From: Rubripirellula sp.
GTDB lineage: Bacteria; Planctomycetota; Planctomycetia; Pirellulales; Pirellulaceae
Reading direction: 5' to 3'
DNA length: 53,831 nt
Assembly (NCBI GenBank): GCA_012270065.1
Contig: JAAXJB010000083.1
Location: forward strand, 32,748-86,578
Each line of letters begins with the position of its first letter. Within the stretch, counting starts at the first letter, position 1. The notes under the pieces are model-generated. The model did not search any database. It worked only from the letters and a program-made list of their open reading frames with translations, and had not been told where the DNA came from. A program made the position numbers and the translations under genes. Below are positions 19,307-29,273 of this stretch, piece after piece.

Positions 19307-20356
19307 TTATTTCATTGACTTCAGAAATGAGAAAAATTTTTGCCGTGACTCAGGTGAATCAAGGTCGGGTTTCCGATTGTGCATTAATTCACTGAATTCG
19401 ACATAGAATTCGTTCAGATTCTGTTGAAAGTGTTTTTCAAAGGCGCGTTCCCAACCCATGGTGGGTACCAGTGGGAGGAAATCCATGAATTTGCTGAGTG
19501 AGCCGCAACGCTTCAACAGCAATGCGCAGGCAACGGAACCGCCAGCGTAAACCACTGGATGGACATGATTATTTTTTTCAAGACGTTGCCAATCGTCGTG
19601 GGTAACACCGGATCTGATTGGTACGCCCGCTTTCTGGTACAGCGACAGGTTTCGATTGAGTTCGTCGCTGAGGCGTTTCCACGAGATCGAAGTGGGAAGT
19701 GAACGAAACAGTTGTGGATTCAAATAGCTGTAGAAAAACGAAACCAGAACTGCCGAACCCTCTCTCCACCATGCGGGACCTGTCCATCGGGAATGACCCA
19801 TCTGATTACCGTCGATGGCTTCTGCTGCGTAGCCATGCGCAGTTTGGAGAGCGTGTGTGTATTCATGGAGTGGGCCGATGACGAATTGCAATGCATCGCG
19901 GATAGGTGACATCGTCATCGTGATTGTGATTCGAGGAGGTGTGATACTCCAACCCGCCCAGTGGTTTCCAGTCTGCCATTCAAGATAGTTTCCATCAGAG
20001 TTTTGGCCTGTGATTACTGCAAACTTACGCTTCAAGTGCCGTATTGATTCCAACAATGCCTTACGGCGTGTCTGTGATATCTGCTGAGGGTCCCAGTCGG
20101 GGTTTTCGATGAGGAAGATGTGAGTTGGACCCACACGTCCGAATTGATCTGCATATTGCTGAATCGTCTGCTCGTAAAGTTTCCGCCATCGTTGAGGGTA
20201 TCCGGCGGTTGTGTGAAACACGATGTCAGCGTTGGTCGTTTTGTATCGTGGCTTCACCGGCGGGTCAGCGTTCGCCACAGCGTGCAGGCATCCTGATGTT
20301 GTCGTCGGGATTGTGATGAGCATTGTCCGGCGGTTCATTTCGGTTTTCGTTTTCAT
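19307..20356 (-). CDS. Putative gluzincin-type zinc metalloprotease, exported
   Basis: 349 residues from ATG 20356; starts at 20338 and 20425 are also possible and none has a clear ribosome-binding site. The N-terminus (MNRRTMLITIP...SGC from the 20338 start) resembles a signal with a possible lipobox. Numbered from 20338, the zinc site is HEYTH at 158-162, and a third ligand Glu is likely in WWREGSA at 190-196, about 30 residues downstream, as in gluzincins of the peptidase MA clan. Conserved aromatic residues (WTGPAWW) stand before it. The family is not one I can name precisely. It is convergent with pair C and divergent from the sulfatase-PhoD gene. Confidence 0.7.
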   Translation of the reverse strand: MKTKTEMNRRTMLITIPTTTSGCLHAVANADPPVKPRYKTTNADIVFHTTAGYPQRWRKLYEQTIQQYADQFGRVGPTHIFLIENPDWDPQQISQTRRKALLESIRHLKRKFAVITGQNSDGNYLEWQTGNHWAGWSITPPRITITMTMSPIRDALQFVIGPLHEYTHALQTAHGYAAEAIDGNQMGHSRWTGPAWWREGSAVLVSFFYSYLNPQLFRSLPTSISWKRLSDELNRNLSLYQKAGVPIRSGVTHDDWQRLEKNNHVHPVVYAGGSVACALLLKRCGSLSKFMDFLPLVPTMGWERAFEKHFQQNLNEFYVEFSELMHNRKPDLDSPESRQKFFSFLKSMK

Positions 20357-20658
20357 CAGAGCATTCGCGTGGGAATCAGGATTACCGATATGGTTTGTTG
20401 GGGGCCAGCATGATGGGTTTCGCATTTATTTTAAGTAACCCACCGGTGGATAAGTTAGTGGATGTGATGGATGGGGAGAGGTTTTATGGCATGGTTCGAC
20501 ACGCAAGGATGAGCGTTTTTGATAAGCTGGTCATGACCGTGAGGGGGTGCACGTAATGGAACACCTTTTCGGTTTTGGTTTTTACGGACGTTGCAGCGTC
20601 CAGCGAATTCTTCAATTCATCGTGCGTTGATGTTCTTGATTTTTGGGAATGATGTTTC

Positions 20659-23600
20659 ATGCGATCGCTTTTCAGGCAGTTGTGCGTGTTGTTGCCGTTG
20701 AGTCTGGCTTTTGTGACAGGCGGTACCGGTGTTTTGGCACAGTCAAACAAGCGTCCGAATGTCATTGTGATCATGACAGATGATCAAGGGTATGGTGATC
20801 TGTCGATGCACGGGAATCCCACCCTGCTGACGCCAAATCTGGACAAGTTGGGGGCCGAGTCCGTCCGCTTTACGGATTTTCATGTTGCTCCTTTTTGCAC
20901 GCCAACACGAGCCGCTCTGATGACCGGTCGTTATCCCGCGAGGACAGGGGCTTATCGCACCTCTTCGGGCCGGACCAGTCTTCATGCGAGGGAAAAAACT
21001 CTGGGTGACCTGTTTACGATCAATGGTTATGCCACAGGTATGTTTGGTAAATGGCACCTCGGTGACAATGCGCCCGCGAGGCCAATGGACAAAGGTTTTG
21101 AACGCTCGGTTTGGCATCGCTGTGGTGGAATTACACAGATCTCGGATTATTGGGGCAACGACTATTTCGACGATACATATCTGGTGGGAGATCGATGGAA
21201 AAAGTTCAACGGATACTGCACGGATGTCTGGTTTGATCAGGCCATTTCATTCATGGATGATGTTCTCACGGACGCTGGTGGAAACAAACCGTTTTTTGTT
21301 TACCTCGCAACCAATGCTCCGCATGGACCGTACCTGGTTGCTGATCAGTGGAAGGAGCCTTATCTGCAAGCTGGCTGTCCTGCACAGCAAGCGGCGTTCA
21401 TGGGGATGGTAGCCAACTTCGATTGGAATCTTGGCAGGCTCAGGGAGTACCTGCAGCAACAACGGCTGGAATCGGAAACGATCATAATCTTCCTCACGGA
21501 CAATGGCACATCGGCGGGTACTATTTTTGGTGAAGGTGGGCGGATCACAGGTTTCCCTGTTGATCCCCGCGAAAATGGTCATCGTCGTGGCGGGAAAAGC
21601 TCCGCTTATGACGGTGGGCACCGTGTCCCGTTGTTCATTCGACATTTTGATCAGCAGCGATATCAACCAAAGGATGTCGCTTCGCTGTCCATGCACTTTG
21701 ATTTGACGCCGACGCTGATTGACCTGTGCGACCTGGAACGTCCGGCGGAGTGGCCTTCTTTGGATGGACTTTCCCTTTCCGGGCTCATGGAGCCCGACCC
21801 GAAAGAATTCCCCGAGCGTACATTGCATACTCAGATGCATGGCGGGAATGGTTTCCGTGATCCTGATAGCCCATGGTTGATCGGTGCTGTTCTCACTTCG
21901 CGGTGGCGACTTGTTGAAGGAAGGGAACTCTATGATGTGAAGCAGGATGCCATGCAGCGAAACGATTTGGCTCAGGAATTTCCTGATGTGGTCAAACGCT
22001 TGCGCGCCCAACACCTTAGGTGGTATCAATCTTTGAAGCCGCAGATGGTTCCGTCGCGAATCGTGCTGGGAAGTGATTCAGAAAATCCTACGGATCTTAC
22101 CAGCCAGGAATGGGTGATGCCGTCGGGAGGTCCTCCCTGGGCTCGTTCGCATGTGGTCAGGCGAATGATCAGCAACGCTAGCTGGTTCGTCAACGTGATG
22201 AGTGCAGGACGTTACGAAATCACGCTGTCGAGGTGGCCCGCACACACGAAACGGCCAATTGAGTCGACCCATGCGAGGGTGCAAATAGCCGGGCGAGAAG
22301 CGTCGACGAAAATTTCAGATCCAGATCAAACATCCCAGGTTACCTTCACTCTCGACCTGCCTTCTGGTGAGACGGAACTGCAAACCTGGCTCACGACTCC
22401 GGAAGGTCAGACGCATGGCGCTTACTTCGTCACTGTACGGCACGTCAAAAACAGGGAATCCGCTTCGCCGTCCTTGCTGTGGACACAGTACGGCGTTGCC
22501 AATCAGATTTTGAAACTGGCCGCACATACTGATGCTGATCCGCAATCGCCCGTTTCGGCAAAGGCAGAACTCTGGTTACATAAAGATGGCTTTTGGGAGC
22601 TTGTGCAAACGAGTGTCGTCGATCCACTGACCGCAATGGCGCGTTTCAGAGTTGAAGACTGGGACACAGGGAACACGGTCGATTATCAGGTGCGGTGCGG
22701 TAAGAGTGCGATTGACGGCACGATTCGTAAAGAACCGACTGACAGCGATCAACTCAACCTGATGGTGGTCGCATGTGTGAATGATAAATGGTTTCCCTAC
22801 GAGGCTGCAGTTTCGCAAATGGTGCAGCAGGATCCGGATCTGGTGTTCTTTGCTGGTGACCAGATTTACGAGAGTAATGCAGGTGGTGAGATCGAATCCT
22901 GTGACAACGTTGAGGATGTGCCAAGGGCAATGGCTAATTATCTTGCCAAATGGCGAAAGTTCGGATTGACATTTCGTGATCTGCTCAAAGATCGTCCCTC
23001 GATCATGATAACCGACGATCACGATGTTTATGCCAGTGACCTGTGGGGTGATGGGGGACGCAGAATGACTGGCTCTCGCACGACCGGTGGATATCCGATG
23101 CACCCGAAATGGGTTAACGCAGTGGAGTCCACTCAAATGTGGCACCTTCCTGATGCTGTTGATCCTGGGCCGTGGGGTGATGGCATCAATGCCTATTTCA
23201 CGTCTCTTGATTACGCCGGTGTCAGTTTTGCCATTCTCGAAGATCGAAAATTCAAGTCTGCTCCTTCCGAGGTCGTCAAGAAAGCAGTCGATGATCCGTT
23301 GTCCACGCGTCCAAATCGTACGCCCGAGGTCATCATGGATCCGGCATATGATGTCTCGCTGCTTGATCGGCACGATCTTCAGTTGCTAGGCAGATCTCAG
23401 GAAGCGTTTCTCAAGGGTTGGGCAAAGAGAGTGCAGAAAAAACGTTCGCTGGCCGCTGTGTTGTCCCAGTCGCCATTTGTGAATATTGGAAATTACGATG
23501 TCAGGTACGGTGACATGGATTCCAATGGGTGGCCGCAGTCTGCCCGCAATCGAGCATTGGAAGCGATTCAGCCTTCCCAGGCGGTCATGCTTGCAGGAGA

Positions 23601-23952
23601 CATCCATTTTGGGACGCTGCACCAGCATGGTGTCAAAGAATGGGGTGACGGTCCCTGGGGATATTCGGTACCTGCTTTTGCCTCGAAGCAGAACCGAAAG
23701 TGGGGGCCTGCGGTTGCTGCTCAGGGGGGTGAAATCGAGGGCATTGCCGGATCAGGCAACCACCATGATCGGTTTGGCAACAAGTTGACAGTTGCGGCCA
23801 CGGCCCCCGGTGCGAATGGATATGGGATCGTGCGTTTCAACAAGAGTAAAATGACTATCATCTGCGAATTACACAGCATGAATTCAACACGCGAGCCGGA
23901 TGGAAAACAGATTCCCGGTTGGCCGCACCGGATTCAGGTTGTTCATGAATGA
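20659..23952 (+). CDS. Sulfatase-PhoD phosphatase fusion protein, secreted
   Basis: 1097 residues with a signal peptide (about 1-27). The N-terminal half is a type I sulfatase: metal-binding Asp41-Asp42 in MTDDQGYGD, the formylglycine motif CTPTR at 80-84 and GKWHLG. A sulfatase C-terminal domain follows (about 480-600, with WFVNVMSAGRYEITLSRW). From about 610 an Ig-like PhoD N-terminal domain leads into a metallophosphatase: FFAGDQIYE with Asp734, ITDDHDVY with Asp786-Asp787-His788, and LAGDIHFGTL with Asp981 and His983. Both catalytic sites look complete. It should remove sulfate and phosphate esters outside the cytoplasm. Cys80 needs a formylglycine-generating enzyme, not encoded here. The second sulfatase gene follows by 135 bases. 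Confidence 0.93.
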   Translation: MRSLFRQLCVLLPLSLAFVTGGTGVLAQSNKRPNVIVIMTDDQGYGDLSMHGNPTLLTPNLDKLGAESVRFTDFHVAPFCTPTRAALMTGRYPARTGAYRTSSGRTSLHAREKTLGDLFTINGYATGMFGKWHLGDNAPARPMDKGFERSVWHRCGGITQISDYWGNDYFDDTYLVGDRWKKFNGYCTDVWFDQAISFMDDVLTDAGGNKPFFVYLATNAPHGPYLVADQWKEPYLQAGCPAQQAAFMGMVANFDWNLGRLREYLQQQRLESETIIIFLTDNGTSAGTIFGEGGRITGFPVDPRENGHRRGGKSSAYDGGHRVPLFIRHFDQQRYQPKDVASLSMHFDLTPTLIDLCDLERPAEWPSLDGLSLSGLMEPDPKEFPERTLHTQMHGGNGFRDPDSPWLIGAVLTSRWRLVEGRELYDVKQDAMQRNDLAQEFPDVVKRLRAQHLRWYQSLKPQMVPSRIVLGSDSENPTDLTSQEWVMPSGGPPWARSHVVRRMISNASWFVNVMSAGRYEITLSRWPAHTKRPIESTHARVQIAGREASTKISDPDQTSQVTFTLDLPSGETELQTWLTTPEGQTHGAYFVTVRHVKNRESASPSLLWTQYGVANQILKLAAHTDADPQSPVSAKAELWLHKDGFWELVQTSVVDPLTAMARFRVEDWDTGNTVDYQVRCGKSAIDGTIRKEPTDSDQLNLMVVACVNDKWFPYEAAVSQMVQQDPDLVFFAGDQIYESNAGGEIESCDNVEDVPRAMANYLAKWRKFGLTFRDLLKDRPSIMITDDHDVYASDLWGDGGRRMTGSRTTGGYPMHPKWVNAVESTQMWHLPDAVDPGPWGDGINAYFTSLDYAGVSFAILEDRKFKSAPSEVVKKAVDDPLSTRPNRTPEVIMDPAYDVSLLDRHDLQLLGRSQEAFLKGWAKRVQKKRSLAAVLSQSPFVNIGNYDVRYGDMDSNGWPQSARNRALEAIQPSQAVMLAGDIHFGTLHQHGVKEWGDGPWGYSVPAFASKQNRKWGPAVAAQGGEIEGIAGSGNHHDRFGNKLTVAATAPGANGYGIVRFNKSKMTIICELHSMNSTREPDGKQIPGWPHRIQVVHE

Positions 23953-24087
23953 GATTTGGTTACAGTCCGTGTTAAGCCATCGCTTATATTGCGATGTCCG
24001 GTTTCAATTGCGTCTGTTGTTACGGATGCCTGAGAATCAGGCTGGCGAACCACCCATGTTTCTGTATGCGTGCCTTGGGAATCGAAG

Positions 24088-25782
24088 ATGAAATCATCCC
24101 TGAAGATTGTCGGGATTCTGTGCTCGGTGTTTCTGGTACCTGCTTCGGTTGGGACAGCGGACGAGCATGTGACAAAGAAAGCAAGGCCCAATATTGTTCT
24201 GATTCTTGCTGATGATCTTGGTTATTCTGATCTTGGATGCTTTGGTGGTGAGATTTCAACACCACGACTTGATGGACTCGCAGCGTCTGGATTGCGGATG
24301 ACGCAGTTGTATAACGCTGCACGTTGCTGCTCGACTCGAGCGTCACTTCTGACTGGGCTTTATCCGCATCAGGCGGGTGTGGGTGCAATGTCTGCGGATA
24401 ACCACAAGCCCGGTTACCGGGGGTTTCTTACAAACCGGGCCATTTGTGTTGCAACCCTGTTGAAAGAATCAGGTTACCGTACCTACATGTCAGGGAAATG
24501 GCATTTGCGTGGGAAAGGAAATCAGGCTTGTGTCCCGACGAATCATGGGTTTGAGGAGTTCTTTGGGCATTTCAGGGCTTATGCCAGCTATTACCGTCGT
24601 GATTTATTCGAACGGCATCCTGCCGGCAGAGCGACCAAAGATTATGCCGACGGAGAATTTTATGCGACGGATGCGATCACGGATCATGCTGTTGATTTTT
24701 TAGAAGCATCGAATGGGCAGACCTCCCCATTTTTCCTTTACGTCGCTTACAACGCCCCTCACTTTCCGTTGCAGGCCCCGCGTGATGAGATCGAAAAAGA
24801 ACTTGATGCGTATCGAAAGGGGTGGGATCAGATCCGTAACAGTCGCTTTCAAAAAATGAAAACGCTGGGTCTTCTGAATGATCATGTCAGGCTTCCTGCC
24901 CGAGGTCATGTCACAGCCGTCCCAGATCGTAATGCTGATTCTCCTTACTACGATCAAAAAATTCCAGCCTGGACTGAATTGGATGCTGCACGTCGGGAAG
25001 ATCTGGCGAATCGGATGGCAACCTATGCTGCGATGGTTCGGATCATGGACAGGAACGTCGGGCGTATTGTGGATCAACTGTCAAAGATGAACTGTCTTGA
25101 AAATACAGTGTTGGTTTTTCTTTCAGACAATGGAGCGTGTGCTGAATGGGATCCATTCGGGTTTGACAACAACCCTTATCCAAAGAACCGTCTGTACCAG
25201 GGTGACGAGCTTGCTTTGATGGGTGGTCCGAGGACGTTCCATAGTTACGGTACGGGATGGGCCAACGCATGCAACTCACCGTTTCGCCTGTATAAACACT
25301 ACAATCACGAAGGTGGTATCTCATCGCCGACCATCGTTCACTGGCCGATGGGTATTCAACGATCCGGTGAAATTGAGCGTCATCCATCCCATGTGATTGA
25401 CCTGGTCCCTACCTTTCTTGACTTGGCTGGTGTTTCCTACCCAGAAGAAGACACAGGTTTGCTTCCTTTGGCAGGTACAAGTCTGCTGGGTCTCTGGGAT
25501 GGTAATTCCAAGCTGGGTTCGCGCGTTCTATTTTTTGAACACGAAGGAAATCGCGCGGTGCGCGATGGGAAGTGGAAACTGGTTTGGATCAACCACGTGC
25601 AGCGATGGGAGCTTTACAACATCAATGAAGATCGTACTGAAACCAATGATCTTGCGAGTGAATTTCCCGAAGTCGTCGCTGATTTGAAAAATCGCTGGCT
25701 TGATTGGGCTCGAAATAATTTTGTAGAGCTGCAGCGCGTCAAGCAACCCGAAAAGGGTATGCCAAAGATTTATTACTGGTAG
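24088..25782 (+). CDS. Arylsulfatase family protein, secreted
   Basis: 564 residues from ATG 24088, which gives a clean signal peptide (about 1-24); an upstream GTG at 24070 is less likely. Metal-binding ADDLGYSDLG lies at 41-50 with Asp42-Asp43. The formylglycine motif is Cys80-Cys-Ser-Thr-Arg84, the C-x-S-x-R variant accepted in the family, and GKWHLRG follows. The C-terminal part has RDGKWKLVW and ELYNINEDRTETNDL, standard for bacterial arylsulfatases such as AtsA and its relatives. It should hydrolyse sulfate esters of extracellular polysaccharide or aryl sulfates. It is probably co-transcribed with the sulfatase-PhoD fusion. It converges on the PQQ-repeat gene with 53 bases between stops. 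Confidence 0.93.
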   Translation: MKSSLKIVGILCSVFLVPASVGTADEHVTKKARPNIVLILADDLGYSDLGCFGGEISTPRLDGLAASGLRMTQLYNAARCCSTRASLLTGLYPHQAGVGAMSADNHKPGYRGFLTNRAICVATLLKESGYRTYMSGKWHLRGKGNQACVPTNHGFEEFFGHFRAYASYYRRDLFERHPAGRATKDYADGEFYATDAITDHAVDFLEASNGQTSPFFLYVAYNAPHFPLQAPRDEIEKELDAYRKGWDQIRNSRFQKMKTLGLLNDHVRLPARGHVTAVPDRNADSPYYDQKIPAWTELDAARREDLANRMATYAAMVRIMDRNVGRIVDQLSKMNCLENTVLVFLSDNGACAEWDPFGFDNNPYPKNRLYQGDELALMGGPRTFHSYGTGWANACNSPFRLYKHYNHEGGISSPTIVHWPMGIQRSGEIERHPSHVIDLVPTFLDLAGVSYPEEDTGLLPLAGTSLLGLWDGNSKLGSRVLFFEHEGNRAVRDGKWKLVWINHVQRWELYNINEDRTETNDLASEFPEVVADLKNRWLDWARNNFVELQRVKQPEKGMPKIYYW

Positions 25783-25835
25783 TCCGGCGTTGTTCAGATC
25801 GGGTTGATTGGGCCGCCCCAGGTTCACATTCAGTT

Positions 25836-27092
25836 CTACTCAGCATCGCCTATGCAGAACAGGTGTTTGATTCCCCGGATGAATAAGTGTCCGCCGGACA
25901 CCGCCATCGATGCCAAACACTTCTCGTCCAGCGGGTTGTTGGCCAGTTCGACGAATTTCGCACCGGGTTGGATCACCATCGTGTTGCCTGTTTCGGAGAG
26001 AATATAAATTCGGCCATCAGCAAAAACCGGAGAGGCCGAATGCGTTCCGTCGAGGCGTTTGTTCCACACGATTTCTCCGCTGGACACGGCGATGCAGTAC
26101 AAAATATTATCTCGTGTGATGGTGTAAAGATGGGGGCCAACGAGCAATGGTGATGGCATGGCAGGCACGCCCTTTTTCTGTTCCCATTCAATGTGAGTAT
26201 CAGTGACGTCACCTTCGCCATTGAGACGGATCGCTCGGATGGTGGGTTCTTCGAAGCCCGATGATGTGAAGATGATTCCGTCTCCCAAGGCCGGTGTTGG
26301 TGTCACGCCTTCACCTTGGCTGTAAACGGACCAGACAAGTTTTCCCGTGTTGCTTTCGAATGCCTGAACACGGTCTCCCGCGGCGCTAATCACATGTTTT
26401 CCATCGTCGGTGGTAATGGGTGTGACATGGCCAACTCGCGACGCGCCCCGTTTTCCCCTCCATACTGTCTTTCCGGTGTTGGAATCGATGGCCAGCAGGA
26501 CAGCCTGATCCCAAGGTACTTTCCACCCCACTTCTTTCTGATCTCGACTGCTACCGTCAAATGGCATGACGACGCGGCCGTTCGATAGGATGGGTGACGC
26601 TCCAAGACCATGCAGACTATGGAAGTTCACTTCCTGGTTTTTCCATACGATCTTTCCCTGACGATCCACGGCCACGACTGTACCGTCCGCAAATACTGCA
26701 TAGATACGGTTCCCATCGGTCACGGGGGTTGGGGTGGCGTAGGAGTTTTGCTTCCGCTTGGCGCCCGGCTCTTGACGGTGCACCTGAACGTTCCAATTGA
26801 GAATGCCAGTTTTGCTGTTCAGCGAAATGATGCGGCATGAACTCCCTTCCTCTGTTGCCGTCGTAAGATACACAGTTCCATCGTGAACAATGGGTGATGA
26901 CCAGCCTTCGCCCGGAATTTCAGTTTTCCAACGGATGTTGTCTGTTGCTGTCCAATGGAGCGGAAGATTGGTTTCTGGTGATATGCCCTGTCCGTTCTTA
27001 CCGCGAAAACTGGACCAGTTGTCCGCAAGGGAGACTGCGGTACACCAAAGTGAAATGGTAAGGGTAACGGTAAAACAAATAGAACGTGGCAT
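25836..27092 (-). CDS. PQQ-type beta-propeller protein, exported
   Basis: 418 residues from ATG 27092, chosen for its signal peptide (MPRSICFTVTLTISLWCTAVSLA). The mature start NWSSFRGKNGQG is characteristic of planctomycete PQQ-like outer-membrane-assembly (BamB-like) beta-propeller proteins. Repeats with blade motifs such as GKIVWKNQ, GKTVWRGK, GKLVWSVY and GEIVWNKR are spread through the chain and suggest a seven- or eight-bladed propeller. No quinoprotein catalytic residues can be assigned, so a binding or scaffolding role is as likely as dehydrogenase activity. It is read towards the sulfatase genes. Confidence 0.87.
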   Translation of the reverse strand: MPRSICFTVTLTISLWCTAVSLADNWSSFRGKNGQGISPETNLPLHWTATDNIRWKTEIPGEGWSSPIVHDGTVYLTTATEEGSSCRIISLNSKTGILNWNVQVHRQEPGAKRKQNSYATPTPVTDGNRIYAVFADGTVVAVDRQGKIVWKNQEVNFHSLHGLGASPILSNGRVVMPFDGSSRDQKEVGWKVPWDQAVLLAIDSNTGKTVWRGKRGASRVGHVTPITTDDGKHVISAAGDRVQAFESNTGKLVWSVYSQGEGVTPTPALGDGIIFTSSGFEEPTIRAIRLNGEGDVTDTHIEWEQKKGVPAMPSPLLVGPHLYTITRDNILYCIAVSSGEIVWNKRLDGTHSASPVFADGRIYILSETGNTMVIQPGAKFVELANNPLDEKCLASMAVSGGHLFIRGIKHLFCIGDAE

Positions 27093-27788
27093 CAGTGGAA
27101 CTCGTCGTAAAAAATTTGTGAGAGGCAGAGCCGTGGCTGGATTGTCAGATATTTTGAACGTCGCTGTGCGTTCGGAAGACAGTACCCTAACAGAACTAGT
27201 GGTAATGAGGGTGACTGATGAAACCGGGCCTGGTCGTTTCGCGCGAAATAGCGGCAGGCATAAGATGGATTCCTGTTGTGGCCTATCGATTATGCCGATG
27301 GAAATGTCAGTGCTTGCCCGCGATGGTTGTTTGAATCTCATGGGTTCTCGATTCGTTACGCGGTTCCCTTTTGGAAGCAGCGGGCAATTCACGATCAGAT
27401 TTTAGTGAGAATGATGCCTTTGGGGTCATGCTTTCGTGCGCATTGGTGACCCTCTTCGAGCATCGCAAAGACTCTCTGCAGAATGAACTGGATTTGAGCA
27501 ACTGGATTTCACAGAATGTCAGTTGTTCGCGTGCCAGAACGACCGTCCGGAACATGAAGGGCCGTTGCAGTTGTTTTTCTGTCACGGCCTCTCGGCCGAG
27601 CTTTTCGCCGGTGATTATGTAAGTATCAAAAAACAGGTAATCAATTACGCGGATTCACTTAGATGATCGACTGTGGGCCCGAAATCGCCTTTTCTGCACG
27701 GATCTGATCTGTGCGGTATCATTTCTGGAAGTGTGACGATGGGTCGTAAGAGCGGGAGGGCCATGTAATTTTTCAGGTGCAGGATCAC
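27093..27788. other. Long intergenic region, no convincing gene
   Basis: 696 bases between two divergent genes. Several short open frames on both strands overlap each other, start at alternative codons and lack protein character. No repeat, hairpin with T-run or RNA gene was recognised. It should contain the promoters of the PQQ-repeat gene and the HTTM-like gene. Confidence 0.5.
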
Positions 27789-29273
27789 ATGGAAGCAAAG
27801 GATGTTGCCGTTGAATCTCAATTGCAAAGATTCTTTCGAGTGCATGGTTTACAGTCGTTGGACAAGGTGCGTTCTGCACTTTTGCTGGTTGGTGTTGCCT
27901 GTCAGTTCGCGACCGTTTTTATCACGGAACCTTTATGGTTGATTCGGGAGATGCCGCCGAACCTTCCAACGTTCATGTTGCCTGAGATCGATTTTCTGTG
28001 GCCGGTGTATTTTTCACTGGTTGCTGTGTTGATCGTGCCGAGACAAGGCATGGCGGCGCATTGGGCTGTGATCGTGGTTGCTGGTTTCTTCGATCAATAC
28101 AGATTGCAACCGCAGTTCTACGCGATAGCGGTTTTGATGTCGGCATGTGTTTGGGAATCATGGCACAATTTTGCACGATGGTTTCTCGTGTCGACCTGGC
28201 TTTGGGCGGGGTTGCAAAAACTTGTTTCAAGTGACTGGTTTGGGCATGCATCTTTCTGGCTGGTGCAGCGTGCGGGTTTTGAGGGGGCAACCGATTACCA
28301 CGTGGGAATTGCGGTGATCATTGCTTTGACGGAGTTGAGCATTGGCATTCTAGGTTGGGTGCGACCGCGTTGGGCCACCTATGGCGGCATTCTGATGCAT
28401 TCCGGAATCATCGTTGTTTTGTCTCCAATTTTTCTGGATTGGAATGAAAGTGTGATCCCTTGGAATCTTTCTTTGTCAGTGAGCGGGGGATGGGTGATGT
28501 GGACGTCGCGCGATGTATGTCCAAGAACTGTTATTCAACTAGGTGGGGCGATTGCGTGGTTGACGCTCCCGTTGGGTTTTTTTGTCGGCTGGATGGATCA
28601 TGGTTTTTCCGGTGTGCTTTACTCCGATTCGCTTCCACGTGGTCAGATCACGAGGAGTGAAGGGATTCAACGCATTCGCGGATGGGGTGATTTACATGTT
28701 CCATTTCCAAATGAACGTCGTACCCTGCGCATGTTTTTTGAGCAATCAGCGGCGCCTGGTGATTATCTGCATGTATCTGATCCAAGATATTTTCTTGAGG
28801 ATCAGTATTTTGTTTTGGAACAGGACGGTACGGCTCGTGAAATTGCTCGTGATGCGTTTTTCGACGGGGTGGATTCCGTGGAATCCGGACCACCATTCGG
28901 TGTTGGGTTGGATGAAATCAGGGCGATCTTTGCTTTAAGGCAGGCAGGTGTAAAAATGCTTCGGGAATCGGCAGATGCGCCGGTTTATGCTGTCGCCTTT
29001 ACATCGGAAAATTATTCTCCTTCGTTGTTGAAGGCCCTGAGAGGGTTGCCAAATGTCAGGCAGGTTCAACTTTCTGGAACGAGGGTAACCGACGCTGATC
29101 TGGAATCACTTGCCTGTTTGTATTTATTGACAGGTCTGGGAATCGAGAATACGGCGGTCACTGATGAAGGGATCGAAAAGCTGGTTGAATTGCCATTTCT
29201 GTCTTCGATTGAATCTGCTGGGACGTCCATCAGTGATGAATGTTTGCAGCGGATATTGGATTCACAGCATTGA
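27789..29273 (+). CDS. HTTM/DoxX-like membrane protein with C-terminal leucine-rich repeats
   Basis: 494 residues from ATG 27789 (a GTG at 27777 is possible). The first 280 residues hold about eight hydrophobic segments; WLWAGLQKLVSSDWFG resembles the aGl.K....W signature of HTTM/DoxX-like membrane proteins. After the last membrane segment a soluble part follows, ending in about three leucine-rich repeats (LPNVRQVQLSGTRVTDADL, LTGLGIENTAVTDEGI, LSSIESAGTSISDECL), a repeat type common in planctomycetes. The function is unknown. It resembles, in membrane layout, the HTTM protein at 46551-48179. Confidence 0.72.
   Translation: MEAKDVAVESQLQRFFRVHGLQSLDKVRSALLLVGVACQFATVFITEPLWLIREMPPNLPTFMLPEIDFLWPVYFSLVAVLIVPRQGMAAHWAVIVVAGFFDQYRLQPQFYAIAVLMSACVWESWHNFARWFLVSTWLWAGLQKLVSSDWFGHASFWLVQRAGFEGATDYHVGIAVIIALTELSIGILGWVRPRWATYGGILMHSGIIVVLSPIFLDWNESVIPWNLSLSVSGGWVMWTSRDVCPRTVIQLGGAIAWLTLPLGFFVGWMDHGFSGVLYSDSLPRGQITRSEGIQRIRGWGDLHVPFPNERRTLRMFFEQSAAPGDYLHVSDPRYFLEDQYFVLEQDGTAREIARDAFFDGVDSVESGPPFGVGLDEIRAIFALRQAGVKMLRESADAPVYAVAFTSENYSPSLLKALRGLPNVRQVQLSGTRVTDADLESLACLYLLTGLGIENTAVTDEGIEKLVELPFLSSIESAGTSISDECLQRILDSQH

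Noticed and set aside
22576-23373. 265-codon open frame on the minus strand
   Set aside because: It is wholly opposite the PhoD part of the sulfatase fusion, which has clear catalytic motifs.
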